A stretch of 64,000 bases of DNA from Lachnospiraceae bacterium (GTDB taxonomy: Bacteria; Bacillota; Clostridia; Lachnospirales; Lachnospiraceae): NCBI GenBank assembly GCA_024695665.1, contig JAILHT010000057.1:1-64000 (forward strand). Reading direction: 5' to 3'. Under the pieces are notes generated by a model. It searched no databases and was not told the DNA's origin. It saw only the letters and a list, made by a program, of their open reading frames with translations. Shown one piece after another: positions 44,276 to 52,036 of the stretch; positions within the stretch are counted from its first letter, which is position 1, and each line of letters begins with the position of its first letter. The position numbers and the translations under genes are program-made.

Positions 44276-47097
44276 TGGCAAAAATGAGAATACATGAGAT
44301 AGCAAAAGAGTTAGGGGTGGCCAGTAAAGATATTATTGAGCTCCTTAACGAAAAAGGTATAGATAAACACAGCCCAAACAATGCATTGGAGGATAACGAG
44401 GTTTCTGATATTCGAGCAAAGTTTGGCACAAAATCGGAAAAGCCAAAGAAGGAGGAAGTCCCTGCAGAAGTTAAATCTGCTGATAATATCAAGACTGATG
44501 CAAAGAAAAGCGAGGAGACGGCAAAGGGCGAGGGCTCTATGGAGAGACCTAAGAAAAAACCTACAATCACTGCAGTATTTAATGCTCAGTACAGCAAACA
44601 AGGTGGACCTAGAAGAAATCCATCTTCACAACAGCAGAGAAGACCGGGACCGGGAGCCGCACAGAGACCTCAGGGAAGACCTCAGAGACCAAATGGTCAG
44701 CAGACTCGTCCAAACGGTGTACCGGGAAGAGTCAATCCTGCTCCTCAGAAGCCTGATAGACCTGTAAAACCAAATGATGTTGTAAATAATCAGGCTGCTC
44801 CAAAAACCGTTGAGAAACCGGTTGAAGAGAAAAAAGTTGAGACTCCTGTAAACAAACCTTTCATTCAGACGGAGAGACCTGTATATAAAGCACAGGGCAA
44901 TATTTTTGCGGATATGAAGAAGAAGGAAGCAGAGGCTAAAGCATCCGGCAAGGGTTCCGACAATAACAGAAGAAACGACAGAAACAACGATAGAAATTTC
45001 GACAGAAATAACGACAGAAATAATGACCGAAACGGTGACAGAAACAGAAACCGCGGAGGAGAAGGACGAAACGGAGACAATAGAGGTGGAGACAGAAGAA
45101 ACTTCGGAGATAGAAGAAACAATTCTCAGGGACCTCGCATGAACCGTGAAAACGATGCTCCTATTTCCGATGGAATGAGAAAAGATTCCAGAGACAGAGG
45201 AGACAACAGAAGAAATAACAATAAGAAAAATCAGAATCATGATATTCTTGGTAAAAAACAGGAACGTTTTGTAAATCTTGAAAAAAATGGCGGAAAGAAA
45301 AAGAACCAGCCTCCAAAACAGCCTGAACAGAAGAAAGAGGATGTTATTAAGGAGATTACACTTCCTGAGCATATTACAATAAGAGATTTTGCAGACAAAC
45401 TTAAGGTCCAGCCGTCAGCTATTGTCAAAAAACTCTTCATGAAGGGAATCATGGCTACAGTAAACCATGAGATAGATTACGATCAGGCAGAGGAACTTGC
45501 TCTTGAGTACAATTGCATTGCGTCGCCTGAGGAGAAAGTTGATGTAATAGCAGAACTTCTCAAGGAGGAAGAGGAAGATACTACAAACTTCACTTCGCGT
45601 CCACCTGTAGTCTGCGTTATGGGACATGTAGATCATGGTAAGACATCCCTCCTCGATGCTATTCGCTCAACAAGAGTGACTGACAGAGAGGCCGGTGGTA
45701 TTACACAGCACATAGGTGCATCTGTTGTTGAGATAAACAATCAGAAGATCACCTTCCTCGATACACCTGGTCATGAGGCTTTCACCGCAATGCGAATGAG
45801 AGGTGCAAACTCTACGGATATAGCAATTCTTGTAGTTGCTGCCGACGACGGAGTTATGCCACAGACTGTTGAGGCTATAAACCATGCAAAAGCTGCCGGA
45901 ATTGAGATTATTGTTGCAATCAACAAGATTGACAAACCAAGTGCAAATATAGATAGAGTTAAACAGGAATTGGCAGAATACGAACTTATTCCTGAAGATT
46001 GGGGCGGAAGCACAATATTCTGTCCTGTATCGGCTCACACACGTGAGGGTATAGAAAATCTTCTTGAGATGATTCTTCTCACTGCTGAGGTACTTGAACT
46101 TAAGGCCAATGCAAAGAGAAGAGCAAGAGGTCTCGTTATAGAGGCTCAGCTTGATAAGGGAAGAGGTGCCGTTGCCACTGTACTTGTACAGAAGGGAACA
46201 CTTAAAGTTGGCGATCCTGTGGCATGCGGAAGCTGTTACGGAAAAGTAAGAGCTATGGTAGATGACAAGGGACAGCGTGTGAAAGAGGCAGGCCCTTCAA
46301 CACCTGTAGAGATTATTGGTCTTTCAGGTGTACCAAACGCAGGAGAAGTTCTTGTCTGTACAGAGAGCGAGAAGGATGCAAGAAGCTTTGCCGAGACATT
46401 TATTCAGGAGAGCAAGGAGAGACTTCTTGAGGAGACAAAGAGCCGTATGTCACTTGACGATCTCTTCAATCAGATTCAGGCCGGTAACCTTAAAGAACTT
46501 GATATCATCGTAAAGGCTGATGTTCAGGGATCTGTAGAGGCTGTTAAACAGAGTCTTGAGAAACTTTCAAATGACGAAGTTGTAGTAAAGACTATACATG
46601 GCGGTGTAGGTGCAATCAACGAATCCGATGTAACTCTTGCTTCAGCTTCAAACGCAATCATAATCGGTTTCAATGTAAGACCAGATGCAACTGCAAAAGC
46701 TACTGCGGAGAGAGAGAATGTAGATATAAGACTCTACAAAGTCATTTATAATGCTATAGAAGATGTAGAGGCAGCCATGAAGGGTATGCTTGATCCTGTA
46801 TTTGAGGAGAAAGTTATCGGACATGCTGAGGTAAGACAGGTATTTAAGGCTTCAGGTATTGGAAATATCGCTGGTTCATATGTCCTCGACGGTATTTTTG
46901 AGAGAGGTTGTAAAGTCAGAATCACCAGAGAAGGTGAACAGATATTTGACGGAAATCTCGCTTCACTCAAGAGATTTAAAGATGATGTCAAGGAAGTCAG
47001 AACCGGATTCGAGTGCGGACTTGTCTTTGAAGGTTTTGGCGATATAGCCGAGTTTGACCAGATTGAAGCATACAAGATGGTTGAAGTCCCTAGATAA
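44275..47097 (+). CDS. infB: Translation initiation factor IF-2 with Arg/Asn/Asp-rich N-terminus
   Basis: This 940-residue protein has an IF2 N-terminal helical motif at the start and a second one near residue 362 ([21 protein letters not shown]). The GTPase domain has [22 protein letters not shown] and NKIDKP, and domains II-IV follow. Between the two N-terminal motifs is a low-complexity region of about 300 residues, first Pro/Gln/Arg-rich and then a long run of RND, RNN and RGG units. IF2 delivers initiator tRNA. The start codon overlaps the ylxQ stop (ATGG/TAATG), so the two are coupled. Confidence 0.97.
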   Translation: MAKMRIHEIAKELGVASKDIIELLNEKGIDKHSPNNALEDNEVSDIRAKFGTKSEKPKKEEVPAEVKSADNIKTDAKKSEETAKGEGSMERPKKKPTITAVFNAQYSKQGGPRRNPSSQQQRRPGPGAAQRPQGRPQRPNGQQTRPNGVPGRVNPAPQKPDRPVKPNDVVNNQAAPKTVEKPVEEKKVETPVNKPFIQTERPVYKAQGNIFADMKKKEAEAKASGKGSDNNRRNDRNNDRNFDRNNDRNNDRNGDRNRNRGGEGRNGDNRGGDRRNFGDRRNNSQGPRMNRENDAPISDGMRKDSRDRGDNRRNNNKKNQNHDILGKKQERFVNLEKNGGKKKNQPPKQPEQKKEDVIKEITLPEHITIRDFADKLKVQPSAIVKKLFMKGIMATVNHEIDYDQAEELALEYNCIASPEEKVDVIAELLKEEEEDTTNFTSRPPVVCVMGHVDHGKTSLLDAIRSTRVTDREAGGITQHIGASVVEINNQKITFLDTPGHEAFTAMRMRGANSTDIAILVVAADDGVMPQTVEAINHAKAAGIEIIVAINKIDKPSANIDRVKQELAEYELIPEDWGGSTIFCPVSAHTREGIENLLEMILLTAEVLELKANAKRRARGLVIEAQLDKGRGAVATVLVQKGTLKVGDPVACGSCYGKVRAMVDDKGQRVKEAGPSTPVEIIGLSGVPNAGEVLVCTESEKDARSFAETFIQESKERLLEETKSRMSLDDLFNQIQAGNLKELDIIVKADVQGSVEAVKQSLEKLSNDEVVVKTIHGGVGAINESDVTLASASNAIIIGFNVRPDATAKATAERENVDIRLYKVIYNAIEDVEAAMKGMLDPVFEEKVIGHAEVRQVFKASGIGNIAGSYVLDGIFERGCKVRITREGEQIFDGNLASLKRFKDDVKEVRTGFECGLVFEGFGDIAEFDQIEAYKMVEVPR

Positions 47098-47108
47098 AGG
47101 AAAACATA

Positions 47109-47501
47109 ATGAGAAAGAACAGTGTAAAAAATATTAGAATTAACGAGGAGGTTATGAGGGAACTCTCAAAAATCATCCATGATGAGATAAAAGATCCGAG
47201 AATCAACCTCATGACCAGCGTTGTTGCTGTAAATGTAGCTCCGGACCTCAAAACCTGCAAGGCATATATATCGGTTTTGGGAGATGACGAGGCCAGAAAC
47301 AACACTCTTAAAGGACTTAAGAGCGCAGAGGGATTTATAAGAAGACAGCTTGCAAAAAATATCAATTTGCGAAATACCCCTGAGATTACCTTTGTTATGG
47401 ACCAATCGATTGAATACGGAGTAAATATGTCAAAGAAGATTGAGGAAGTGACTAAAGATCTTCCTCCAATCGAAGACAATGAGGATGAAGATTTTGATTA
47501 A
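47109..47501 (+). CDS. rbfA: Ribosome-binding factor A
   Basis: This 130-residue KH-fold protein has INEEVMRELSKIIHDEIKDPRI at the start and RRQLAKNINLRNTPEITFV in the second half. It helps late 30S maturation. The acidic C-terminal tail (EDNEDEDFD) overlaps the next gene. It sits directly after infB, as in the usual operon. Confidence 0.95.
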   Translation: MRKNSVKNIRINEEVMRELSKIIHDEIKDPRINLMTSVVAVNVAPDLKTCKAYISVLGDDEARNNTLKGLKSAEGFIRRQLAKNINLRNTPEITFVMDQSIEYGVNMSKKIEEVTKDLPPIEDNEDEDFD

Positions 47502-48444
47502 GAATTTGGATTCTATTCTTACCGGCGTTAAGACAGTTGCCATAGGTGGTCACATAAGACCGGATGGCGACTGCGTAGGCTCAACGCTTGCAACCTATAA
47601 CTATATAAAAGATAATTATCCGGAAATTGAGGTAAGCATTTATCTGCAACCGATTCAAGATTATTTTCTTTTTTTGAACAGATCTGATGAGATATCATGG
47701 GATTTGAATGAAGAGAAAAACTTTGATCTTTTTATAGTTCATGATTGCGGTGCGCCTGACAGATTGGGGGATGCTATAAAATATTTGAAATCCGCAAAGA
47801 AAACCGCTTGCATAGATCATCATGAGAGCAACAGTGGTTTTGCTGATTTTGATTACATTTTCCCAAAGGCAAGTTCAACATGTGAGCTTATCTATGAACT
47901 CATGGACAAGTCGAAAGTAAATAAATATATCGCGGAATGTCTTTATGTAGGAATGGTTCATGATACAGGTGTATTTCAATATTCCTGCACATCCAAAAAG
48001 ACAATGATGTATGCCGGCGACCTTATGGATATGGGTATAGATTACTCAAAAATAGTAAATGATACCTTTTTTGCAAAAACATTTAATGAGACAAGGGCTT
48101 TGGGCCATGCGCTTGAAAAGAGCAGTCTCTATCTTGACGGAAAGGTTATCAGTTCGGTGTTTTATATTTCCGAGATGGAAGACTACGGAATAAAAGCTTC
48201 GGAACTTGACAGCGTAGTCAGCAATCTTCTTCGAACAGAAGGATGCGAGGTTGCTGTATTCATGTATGAAGTCGCTGAGGGTGAACTTAAGGTATCAACC
48301 CGTTCAAAAGGTAAGGTCAACGTGGCAAAGCTGGCATTAAAATATGGCGGCGGAGGCCATGACAGAGCTGCCGGCTTCACAAATTACAAAAGCTATGAAG
48401 AAGGATTGGAAGATATCCTTAATGAATTGAGAGATAAAATATAA
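47494..48444 (+). CDS. nrnA: DHH/DHHA1 phosphoesterase NrnA (nanoRNase/pAp phosphatase)
   Basis: An N-terminal DHH domain has GGHIRPDGDCVGS, the HDCGAP motif and the DHHESN signature. A C-terminal DHHA1 domain has GGGGHDRAAGF. The family degrades 2-5 nt RNAs and pAp, and some members hydrolyse cyclic-dinucleotide products. Start choice is uncertain: TTG at 47494 has GAGGATGAAG upstream, while ATGs at 47479 and 47485 lack a good site. Whichever is used, it overlaps rbfA. The rbfA-nrnA-truB order is common in Clostridia. Confidence 0.92.
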   Translation: MIKNLDSILTGVKTVAIGGHIRPDGDCVGSTLATYNYIKDNYPEIEVSIYLQPIQDYFLFLNRSDEISWDLNEEKNFDLFIVHDCGAPDRLGDAIKYLKSAKKTACIDHHESNSGFADFDYIFPKASSTCELIYELMDKSKVNKYIAECLYVGMVHDTGVFQYSCTSKKTMMYAGDLMDMGIDYSKIVNDTFFAKTFNETRALGHALEKSSLYLDGKVISSVFYISEMEDYGIKASELDSVVSNLLRTEGCEVAVFMYEVAEGELKVSTRSKGKVNVAKLALKYGGGGHDRAAGFTNYKSYEEGLEDILNELRDKI

Positions 48445-48447
48445 TTT

Positions 48448-49341
48448 ATGGATGGAATCATAAATGTTTATAAGGAGAAAGGTTACACTTCCTTTGATGT
48501 TGTTGCCAAACTGAGAGGTATTCTTAAAATTCGCAAAATAGGTCATACAGGAACTCTTGACCCTGACGCGGAGGGAGTACTTCCGGTTTGCATCGGCAAA
48601 GCCACAAGGGTGTGTGACCTTTTGACGGATAAAGACAAATCTTATAGGGCTGTTATTCGACTGGGTGTTACAACCGATACGCTTGATATGACTGGAAAAG
48701 TACTGAAAACCGGAGAAGTAAATTGTTCGGTTGACGAGGTCCGTAATGTTCTGGATAAGTTTACGGGTAAAATATATCAGACACCTCCTATGTATTCTGC
48801 GATAAAAATAGGAGGGGAACGTCTATATGATCTTGCCAGAAAAGGAATTGAAGTCGAGAGAAAGCCTAGAGAGGTAATGATATATTCAATCGAAATACTG
48901 GATATCATTTTACCTCTTGTTACTATACAGGTTGACTGTTCAAAAGGCACATATATAAGAACTTTATGCAATGATGTTGGCGAGGCTCTCTCTTGTGGTG
49001 GCGCGATGGAGTCTCTGGTAAGAACACAGGCTTCCGGTTTTGAAATCAAAGATGCGTATACCCTGGAGGAAATTGAAAAAAAGAGGGACGATGGTACACT
49101 CGACAAAATAGTCTTACCTATAGATGAGGCACTTTTAGATTATCCTTCCTTTTTTTGTGTACCGGAGGCGGACAGATTTTTAAAAAACGGGAATCGTCTC
49201 ACTCTCACAGAGGTTATCAGCGAGACAGATTCGTGTTTTAGCGGACAGTCCAGAGCTTATTTCAGTGACGGAACATTTGCCGGCATATATGAATATGTCG
49301 AGGATGACAGGGAGTTTAAAGCTGTTAAGCTATTTATCTGA
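48448..49341 (+). CDS. truB: tRNA pseudouridine-55 synthase TruB
   Basis: This 297-residue protein has GIINVYKEKGYTSFDVV at the start and the catalytic HTGTLDPDAEGVLPVCIGKATR-like motif with the active-site Asp near residue 38. RAVIRLGVTTDTLD and the SKGTYIRTL segment follow. It modifies U55 in the tRNA T loop. The start codon is four bases from the nrnA stop, and no strong ribosome site is seen, suggesting coupling. Confidence 0.95.
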   Translation: MDGIINVYKEKGYTSFDVVAKLRGILKIRKIGHTGTLDPDAEGVLPVCIGKATRVCDLLTDKDKSYRAVIRLGVTTDTLDMTGKVLKTGEVNCSVDEVRNVLDKFTGKIYQTPPMYSAIKIGGERLYDLARKGIEVERKPREVMIYSIEILDIILPLVTIQVDCSKGTYIRTLCNDVGEALSCGGAMESLVRTQASGFEIKDAYTLEEIEKKRDDGTLDKIVLPIDEALLDYPSFFCVPEADRFLKNGNRLTLTEVISETDSCFSGQSRAYFSDGTFAGIYEYVEDDREFKAVKLFI

Positions 49342-49347
49342 TTTGAT

Positions 49348-50268
49348 ATGGAATATATAAGAAATAAAACGGAATTCAATATAAAAGAAAATACTGCAGT
49401 CTCTCTGGGAAAGTTTGACGGGATACACAGAGGACATGATCTATTAATGCAGAAGGTTATTGCAAAGAAAAAGGAGAACCTCGCATCGTTGGCATTTACA
49501 TTTGATATGCCAACCCGAAAACTTCAAGATCCCAAAGCTGACGATAAGGTTATCACGACAAATAGTGAAAAAGCACTTGTATTTGAGAGAATTGGTATTG
49601 ATTATCTGATTGAGTGTCCTCTCGTTGATGAAGTGATGAAGATGGAGCCTGAGGCGTTTATAAAGAAATTGTGTGATGAACTTCACATGAAATATGTTGT
49701 GGTAGGACCGGATTTCCATTTTGGATATAAGAGAGCCGGAGATTACAACACTCTCATAAAGTATCAGAAAAAATACGGATATGAAGTTGAAGTTGTACAT
49801 AAACTAAAAGATGATGGGTGGGATATCAGCAGTACCAGAATAAGGGATGCCTTAAAAAAAGGTCTTATAAGTGACGTGAACAGACTTCTCGGATACGATT
49901 ATTTTATGGAGGGGGTTGTCATTCACGGTAACCAAATCGGAAGAAAAATGAGTATTCCAACTGTAAATATCGCTATTCCGGAGAATAAGGAGTTACCTCC
50001 CTTTGGAGTGTATGCCACCATAACCGAAATCAGTGGAAAAAGCTATTGTGGAGCTACCAATATAGGCATAAAGCCTACGATACCCGGAGAAAACAAAGTG
50101 GGTGCCGAAACAAATCTATTTGATTTTAACGGAGATATTTATGATGAAAGAATAATCGTAAAATTCTATAAATATATTCGACCGGAGAAGAAATTCGAAT
50201 CGATTGAGGAACTCAAATCACAGATAGAAAAAGATGTTGAGGCAATAAAAGATGTGTTTAAAATGTGA
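49348..50268 (+). CDS. ribF: Bifunctional riboflavin kinase/FAD synthetase
   Basis: The N-terminal FMN adenylyltransferase domain has LGKFDGIHRGHDLLM and a late SSTRIRDALKKG motif. The C-terminal riboflavin kinase domain has HGNQIGRKMSIPTVNI and GVYATI. It converts riboflavin to FMN and FAD. It ends the rimP-ribF operon, and the WalR-like repeat begins at its stop codon. Confidence 0.95.
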   Translation: MEYIRNKTEFNIKENTAVSLGKFDGIHRGHDLLMQKVIAKKKENLASLAFTFDMPTRKLQDPKADDKVITTNSEKALVFERIGIDYLIECPLVDEVMKMEPEAFIKKLCDELHMKYVVVGPDFHFGYKRAGDYNTLIKYQKKYGYEVEVVHKLKDDGWDISSTRIRDALKKGLISDVNRLLGYDYFMEGVVIHGNQIGRKMSIPTVNIAIPENKELPPFGVYATITEISGKSYCGATNIGIKPTIPGENKVGAETNLFDFNGDIYDERIIVKFYKYIRPEKKFESIEELKSQIEKDVEAIKDVFKM

Positions 50269-50270
50269 AA

Positions 50271-50287
50271 TGTTACGAAAATGTTAC
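50271..50287 (+). promoter_or_regulatory. WalR-type direct repeat (TGTTAC-N5-TGTTAC)
   Basis: Two perfect copies of AAATGTTACGA lie head to tail (50268-50278, 50279-50289). Their hexamers fit exactly the Bacillus WalR (YycF) consensus TGTWAH-N5-TGTWAH. The repeat ends eight bases upstream of the -35 of a NlpC/P60 wall hydrolase, a class of gene under WalRK control in Bacillus and Staphylococcus. The regulator itself is not in the window. Confidence 0.75.
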
Positions 50288-50294
50288 GATAATA

Positions 50295-50323
50295 TTGACA
50301 CAAAAATGCTGTATTGCTATACT
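50295..50323 (+). promoter_or_regulatory. Promoter of the NlpC/P60 hydrolase gene
   Basis: Consensus TTGACA and TATACT have a 17-base spacer and a TGC extended -10. The start would be near 50330, putting the centre of the WalR-like repeat near -51. Confidence 0.9.
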
Positions 50324-50370
50324 ATGGGATGTTGAGTTTTAAGTTTATGTTTATTACGAGGACACAGATA

Positions 50371-51471
50371 ATGAAGAATTCTTATATATGTTTAAAATTA
50401 TTCGGCTTTGTTGCCGCAGCATTTATATCGGTTTTTACCATAGGAAATATGAATGTTTCCGCTGGAGAAGTAACAGCCGGTGTTTCGGGCGTGCTCAGTG
50501 ATGCATTGACCGAGGATAAGAGTGCAACAGCCGGAATTTCATCATATCTTGCCGACTGTATGGAGACATCAAATGCGCAGGCAACATTAATGTATGCGGA
50601 GGATGCAACAACGGCCGCAGGTTACGGCGCAGTTGCCGGTTTTACGAACATTGGAATAGCAATCGTTGATGGCAATTTAAATGTCAGAGAAAGTGCATCA
50701 GAGGATGCTGAACTCGTCGGAAAAATGCCGGGAGATTCAGCATGTGAAATAGTTAGTACCGAAGGTGAATGGACACTTATCGAGTCCGGTGATGTTACCG
50801 GATATGTAAAGAGCGAGTATCTTATTTCAGGTTCAGAAGCCAGAGAATATGCCAAGGGACTTGTTACAACAGTTGCTTCATGTACAACAACAACACTTCG
50901 AGTAAGACAGGAAGCATCTACCGAAAGCGAGATCATAGCTTTGATGGCAGAGGGTGAGGAGCTTGAAGTTGTCGAAGATATGGGAGATTGGATCAAGGTA
51001 AATGTCGATGATGAGGAAGGATACATCAGTGCCGAATATGTTGATATTGAGGATAAGCTTCCTACAGCTATGACAATGTCTGAAGTTCAGTACGGACAGG
51101 GTGTATCTGATGTGAGAGTTGCTCTTGTACAGTACGCATGTCAGTTTGTCGGAAATCCTTATGTTTGGGGTGGAACAAGCCTTACAAACGGAGCCGACTG
51201 CTCCGGATTTGTATTATCTATTTTTGCAAATTACGGAATTTCATTGCCGCATTCATCTGCAGCGCAGGCCGGATACGGTACAAGAATAGATGCTTCAGAG
51301 GCGCAACCGGGTGATTTGTTCTTCTACGGAAGCGGAAGCTCAATCAGCCATGTTGCAATATATATCGGTAACGGTCAGATTGTTCACGCCAGCAACGCGA
51401 GAACGGGAATCAAGATTTCAAGTGCTTACTACAGATCACCAATCTGTGTTACCAGACTTTTAGGTAATTAA
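50371..51471 (+). CDS. Secreted cell-wall hydrolase: two SH3b domains plus NlpC/P60
   Basis: This 366-residue protein has a signal peptide (about residues 1-32), a low-complexity spacer and two bacterial SH3 domains (LNVRESASEDAEL near 105, LRVRQEASTESEI near 180). The C-terminal NlpC/P60 endopeptidase has Cys277 (GADCSGFV), His327 (SHVAIYIG) and His339 (QIVHAS). It should cut peptidoglycan stem peptides between D-iGlu and the diamino acid. ATG at 50371 follows GAGGAC. Upstream in-frame ATGs give no signal peptide start and lack a ribosome site. Expression is probably WalR-dependent. Confidence 0.93.
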   Translation: MKNSYICLKLFGFVAAAFISVFTIGNMNVSAGEVTAGVSGVLSDALTEDKSATAGISSYLADCMETSNAQATLMYAEDATTAAGYGAVAGFTNIGIAIVDGNLNVRESASEDAELVGKMPGDSACEIVSTEGEWTLIESGDVTGYVKSEYLISGSEAREYAKGLVTTVASCTTTTLRVRQEASTESEIIALMAEGEELEVVEDMGDWIKVNVDDEEGYISAEYVDIEDKLPTAMTMSEVQYGQGVSDVRVALVQYACQFVGNPYVWGGTSLTNGADCSGFVLSIFANYGISLPHSSAAQAGYGTRIDASEAQPGDLFFYGSGSSISHVAIYIGNGQIVHASNARTGIKISSAYYRSPICVTRLLGN

Positions 51472-51478
51472 AAAAAGA

Positions 51479-51507
51479 TTTACATTTAACATTTATTATG
51501 TTAATCT
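51479..51507 (+). promoter_or_regulatory. Promoter of rpsO
   Basis: TTTACA and TAATCT have a 17-base spacer and a TGT extended -10. The predicted start near 51514 leaves a leader of about 100 bases. Confidence 0.7.
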
Positions 51508-51513
51508 TTATCA

Positions 51514-51614
51514 GTATGAAATTAGCCCATATTCGGTGAATGGAAAACTCCGACCTTTTGCTGAGTATCAGTGCATTTATTGCCGGGCCATATTATATTA
51601 AGGAGGAAAACCAA
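51514..51614 (+). promoter_or_regulatory. rpsO leader RNA, possibly S15-regulated
   Basis: The 100-base leader holds small helices (TCGG/CCGA around 51534-51559, CTGA/TCAG around 51562-51572) and a GGGCC stretch near the ribosome site. S15 autoregulates through leader RNA in many bacteria, by several unrelated structures. No known class was recognised here. Confidence 0.4.
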
Positions 51615-51881
51615 ATGATTTCTAAAGAGAAGAAGACAGCCATCATCAATGAGTATGCAAGAACAGCAGGAGATACAGGATCTCCGGAAGTTCAGGTAGC
51701 ACTTATCACAGAGAGAATCAAAGAGCTCACAGAGCATCTTAAAGAGAATCCAAAGGATCATCATTCAAGACGTGGTCTTTTAAAGATGGTTGGACAGAGA
51801 AGAGGAATGCTTGCATACCTCAAGAAGACTGACATCGAGAGATATCGTGCGCTTATCGATAAGCTCGGACTCAGAAAGTAA
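51615..51881 (+). CDS. rpsO: 30S ribosomal protein S15
   Basis: This 88-residue protein starts [20 protein letters not shown] and contains the family core [30 protein letters not shown] and [15 protein letters not shown] at 51615 is eight bases after AGGAGG. An in-frame ATG 75 bases upstream lies in the leader without a ribosome site. It is followed by a strong terminator and then pnp, the usual neighbour. Confidence 0.97.
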   Translation: MISKEKKTAIINEYARTAGDTGSPEVQVALITERIKELTEHLKENPKDHHSRRGLLKMVGQRRGMLAYLKKTDIERYRALIDKLGLRK

Positions 51882-51893
51882 TTCAGTCAACCT

Positions 51894-51927
51894 AATAGAG
51901 CGGAGAATAATCTCCGCTCTATTTTTT
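51894..51927 (+). terminator. Terminator after rpsO
   Basis: A stem of 11-13 pairs (TAGAGCGGAGA/TCTCCGCTCTA) with an ATAA loop is followed by six T. It is a strong intrinsic terminator between rpsO and pnp. Confidence 0.95.
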
Positions 51928-51936
51928 ACAAAACAC

Positions 51937-52014
51937 GAACAAGGTTTGTTGCCGAGACCACTGATGTGTCTATAAGATTGTTATATACAGATCAGTAGTT
52001 TCGGAACCTTGTTC
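51937..52014 (+). promoter_or_regulatory. Long imperfect hairpin immediately upstream of pnp
   Basis: GAACAAGGTT/AACCTTGTTC (ten perfect pairs) encloses, after a five-base bulge, a second helix CCGAGACCACTGAT/ATCAGTAGTTTCGG. That helix has one mismatch and one G-U pair, with a loop of about 25 bases. Together these give about 23 pairs ending 10 bases before the ribosome site. In E. coli a long pnp leader hairpin cut by RNase III is the basis of PNPase autocontrol. A similar logic is possible here. Confidence 0.7.
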
Positions 52015-52036
52015 ATTCATGAAAAAGGAGAAAAAA

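Noticed and set aside
44626-45372. Long open frame antisense to infB
   Set aside because: It arises from the low-complexity Arg/Asn/Asp codons of IF2, has Ser/Val repeats only and no ribosome site.
51949-51976. Promoter inside the pnp hairpin (TTGCCG, TATAAG, 16-base spacer)
   Set aside because: The boxes are weak and the match seems incidental to the palindrome. Left open in the pnp hairpin finding.
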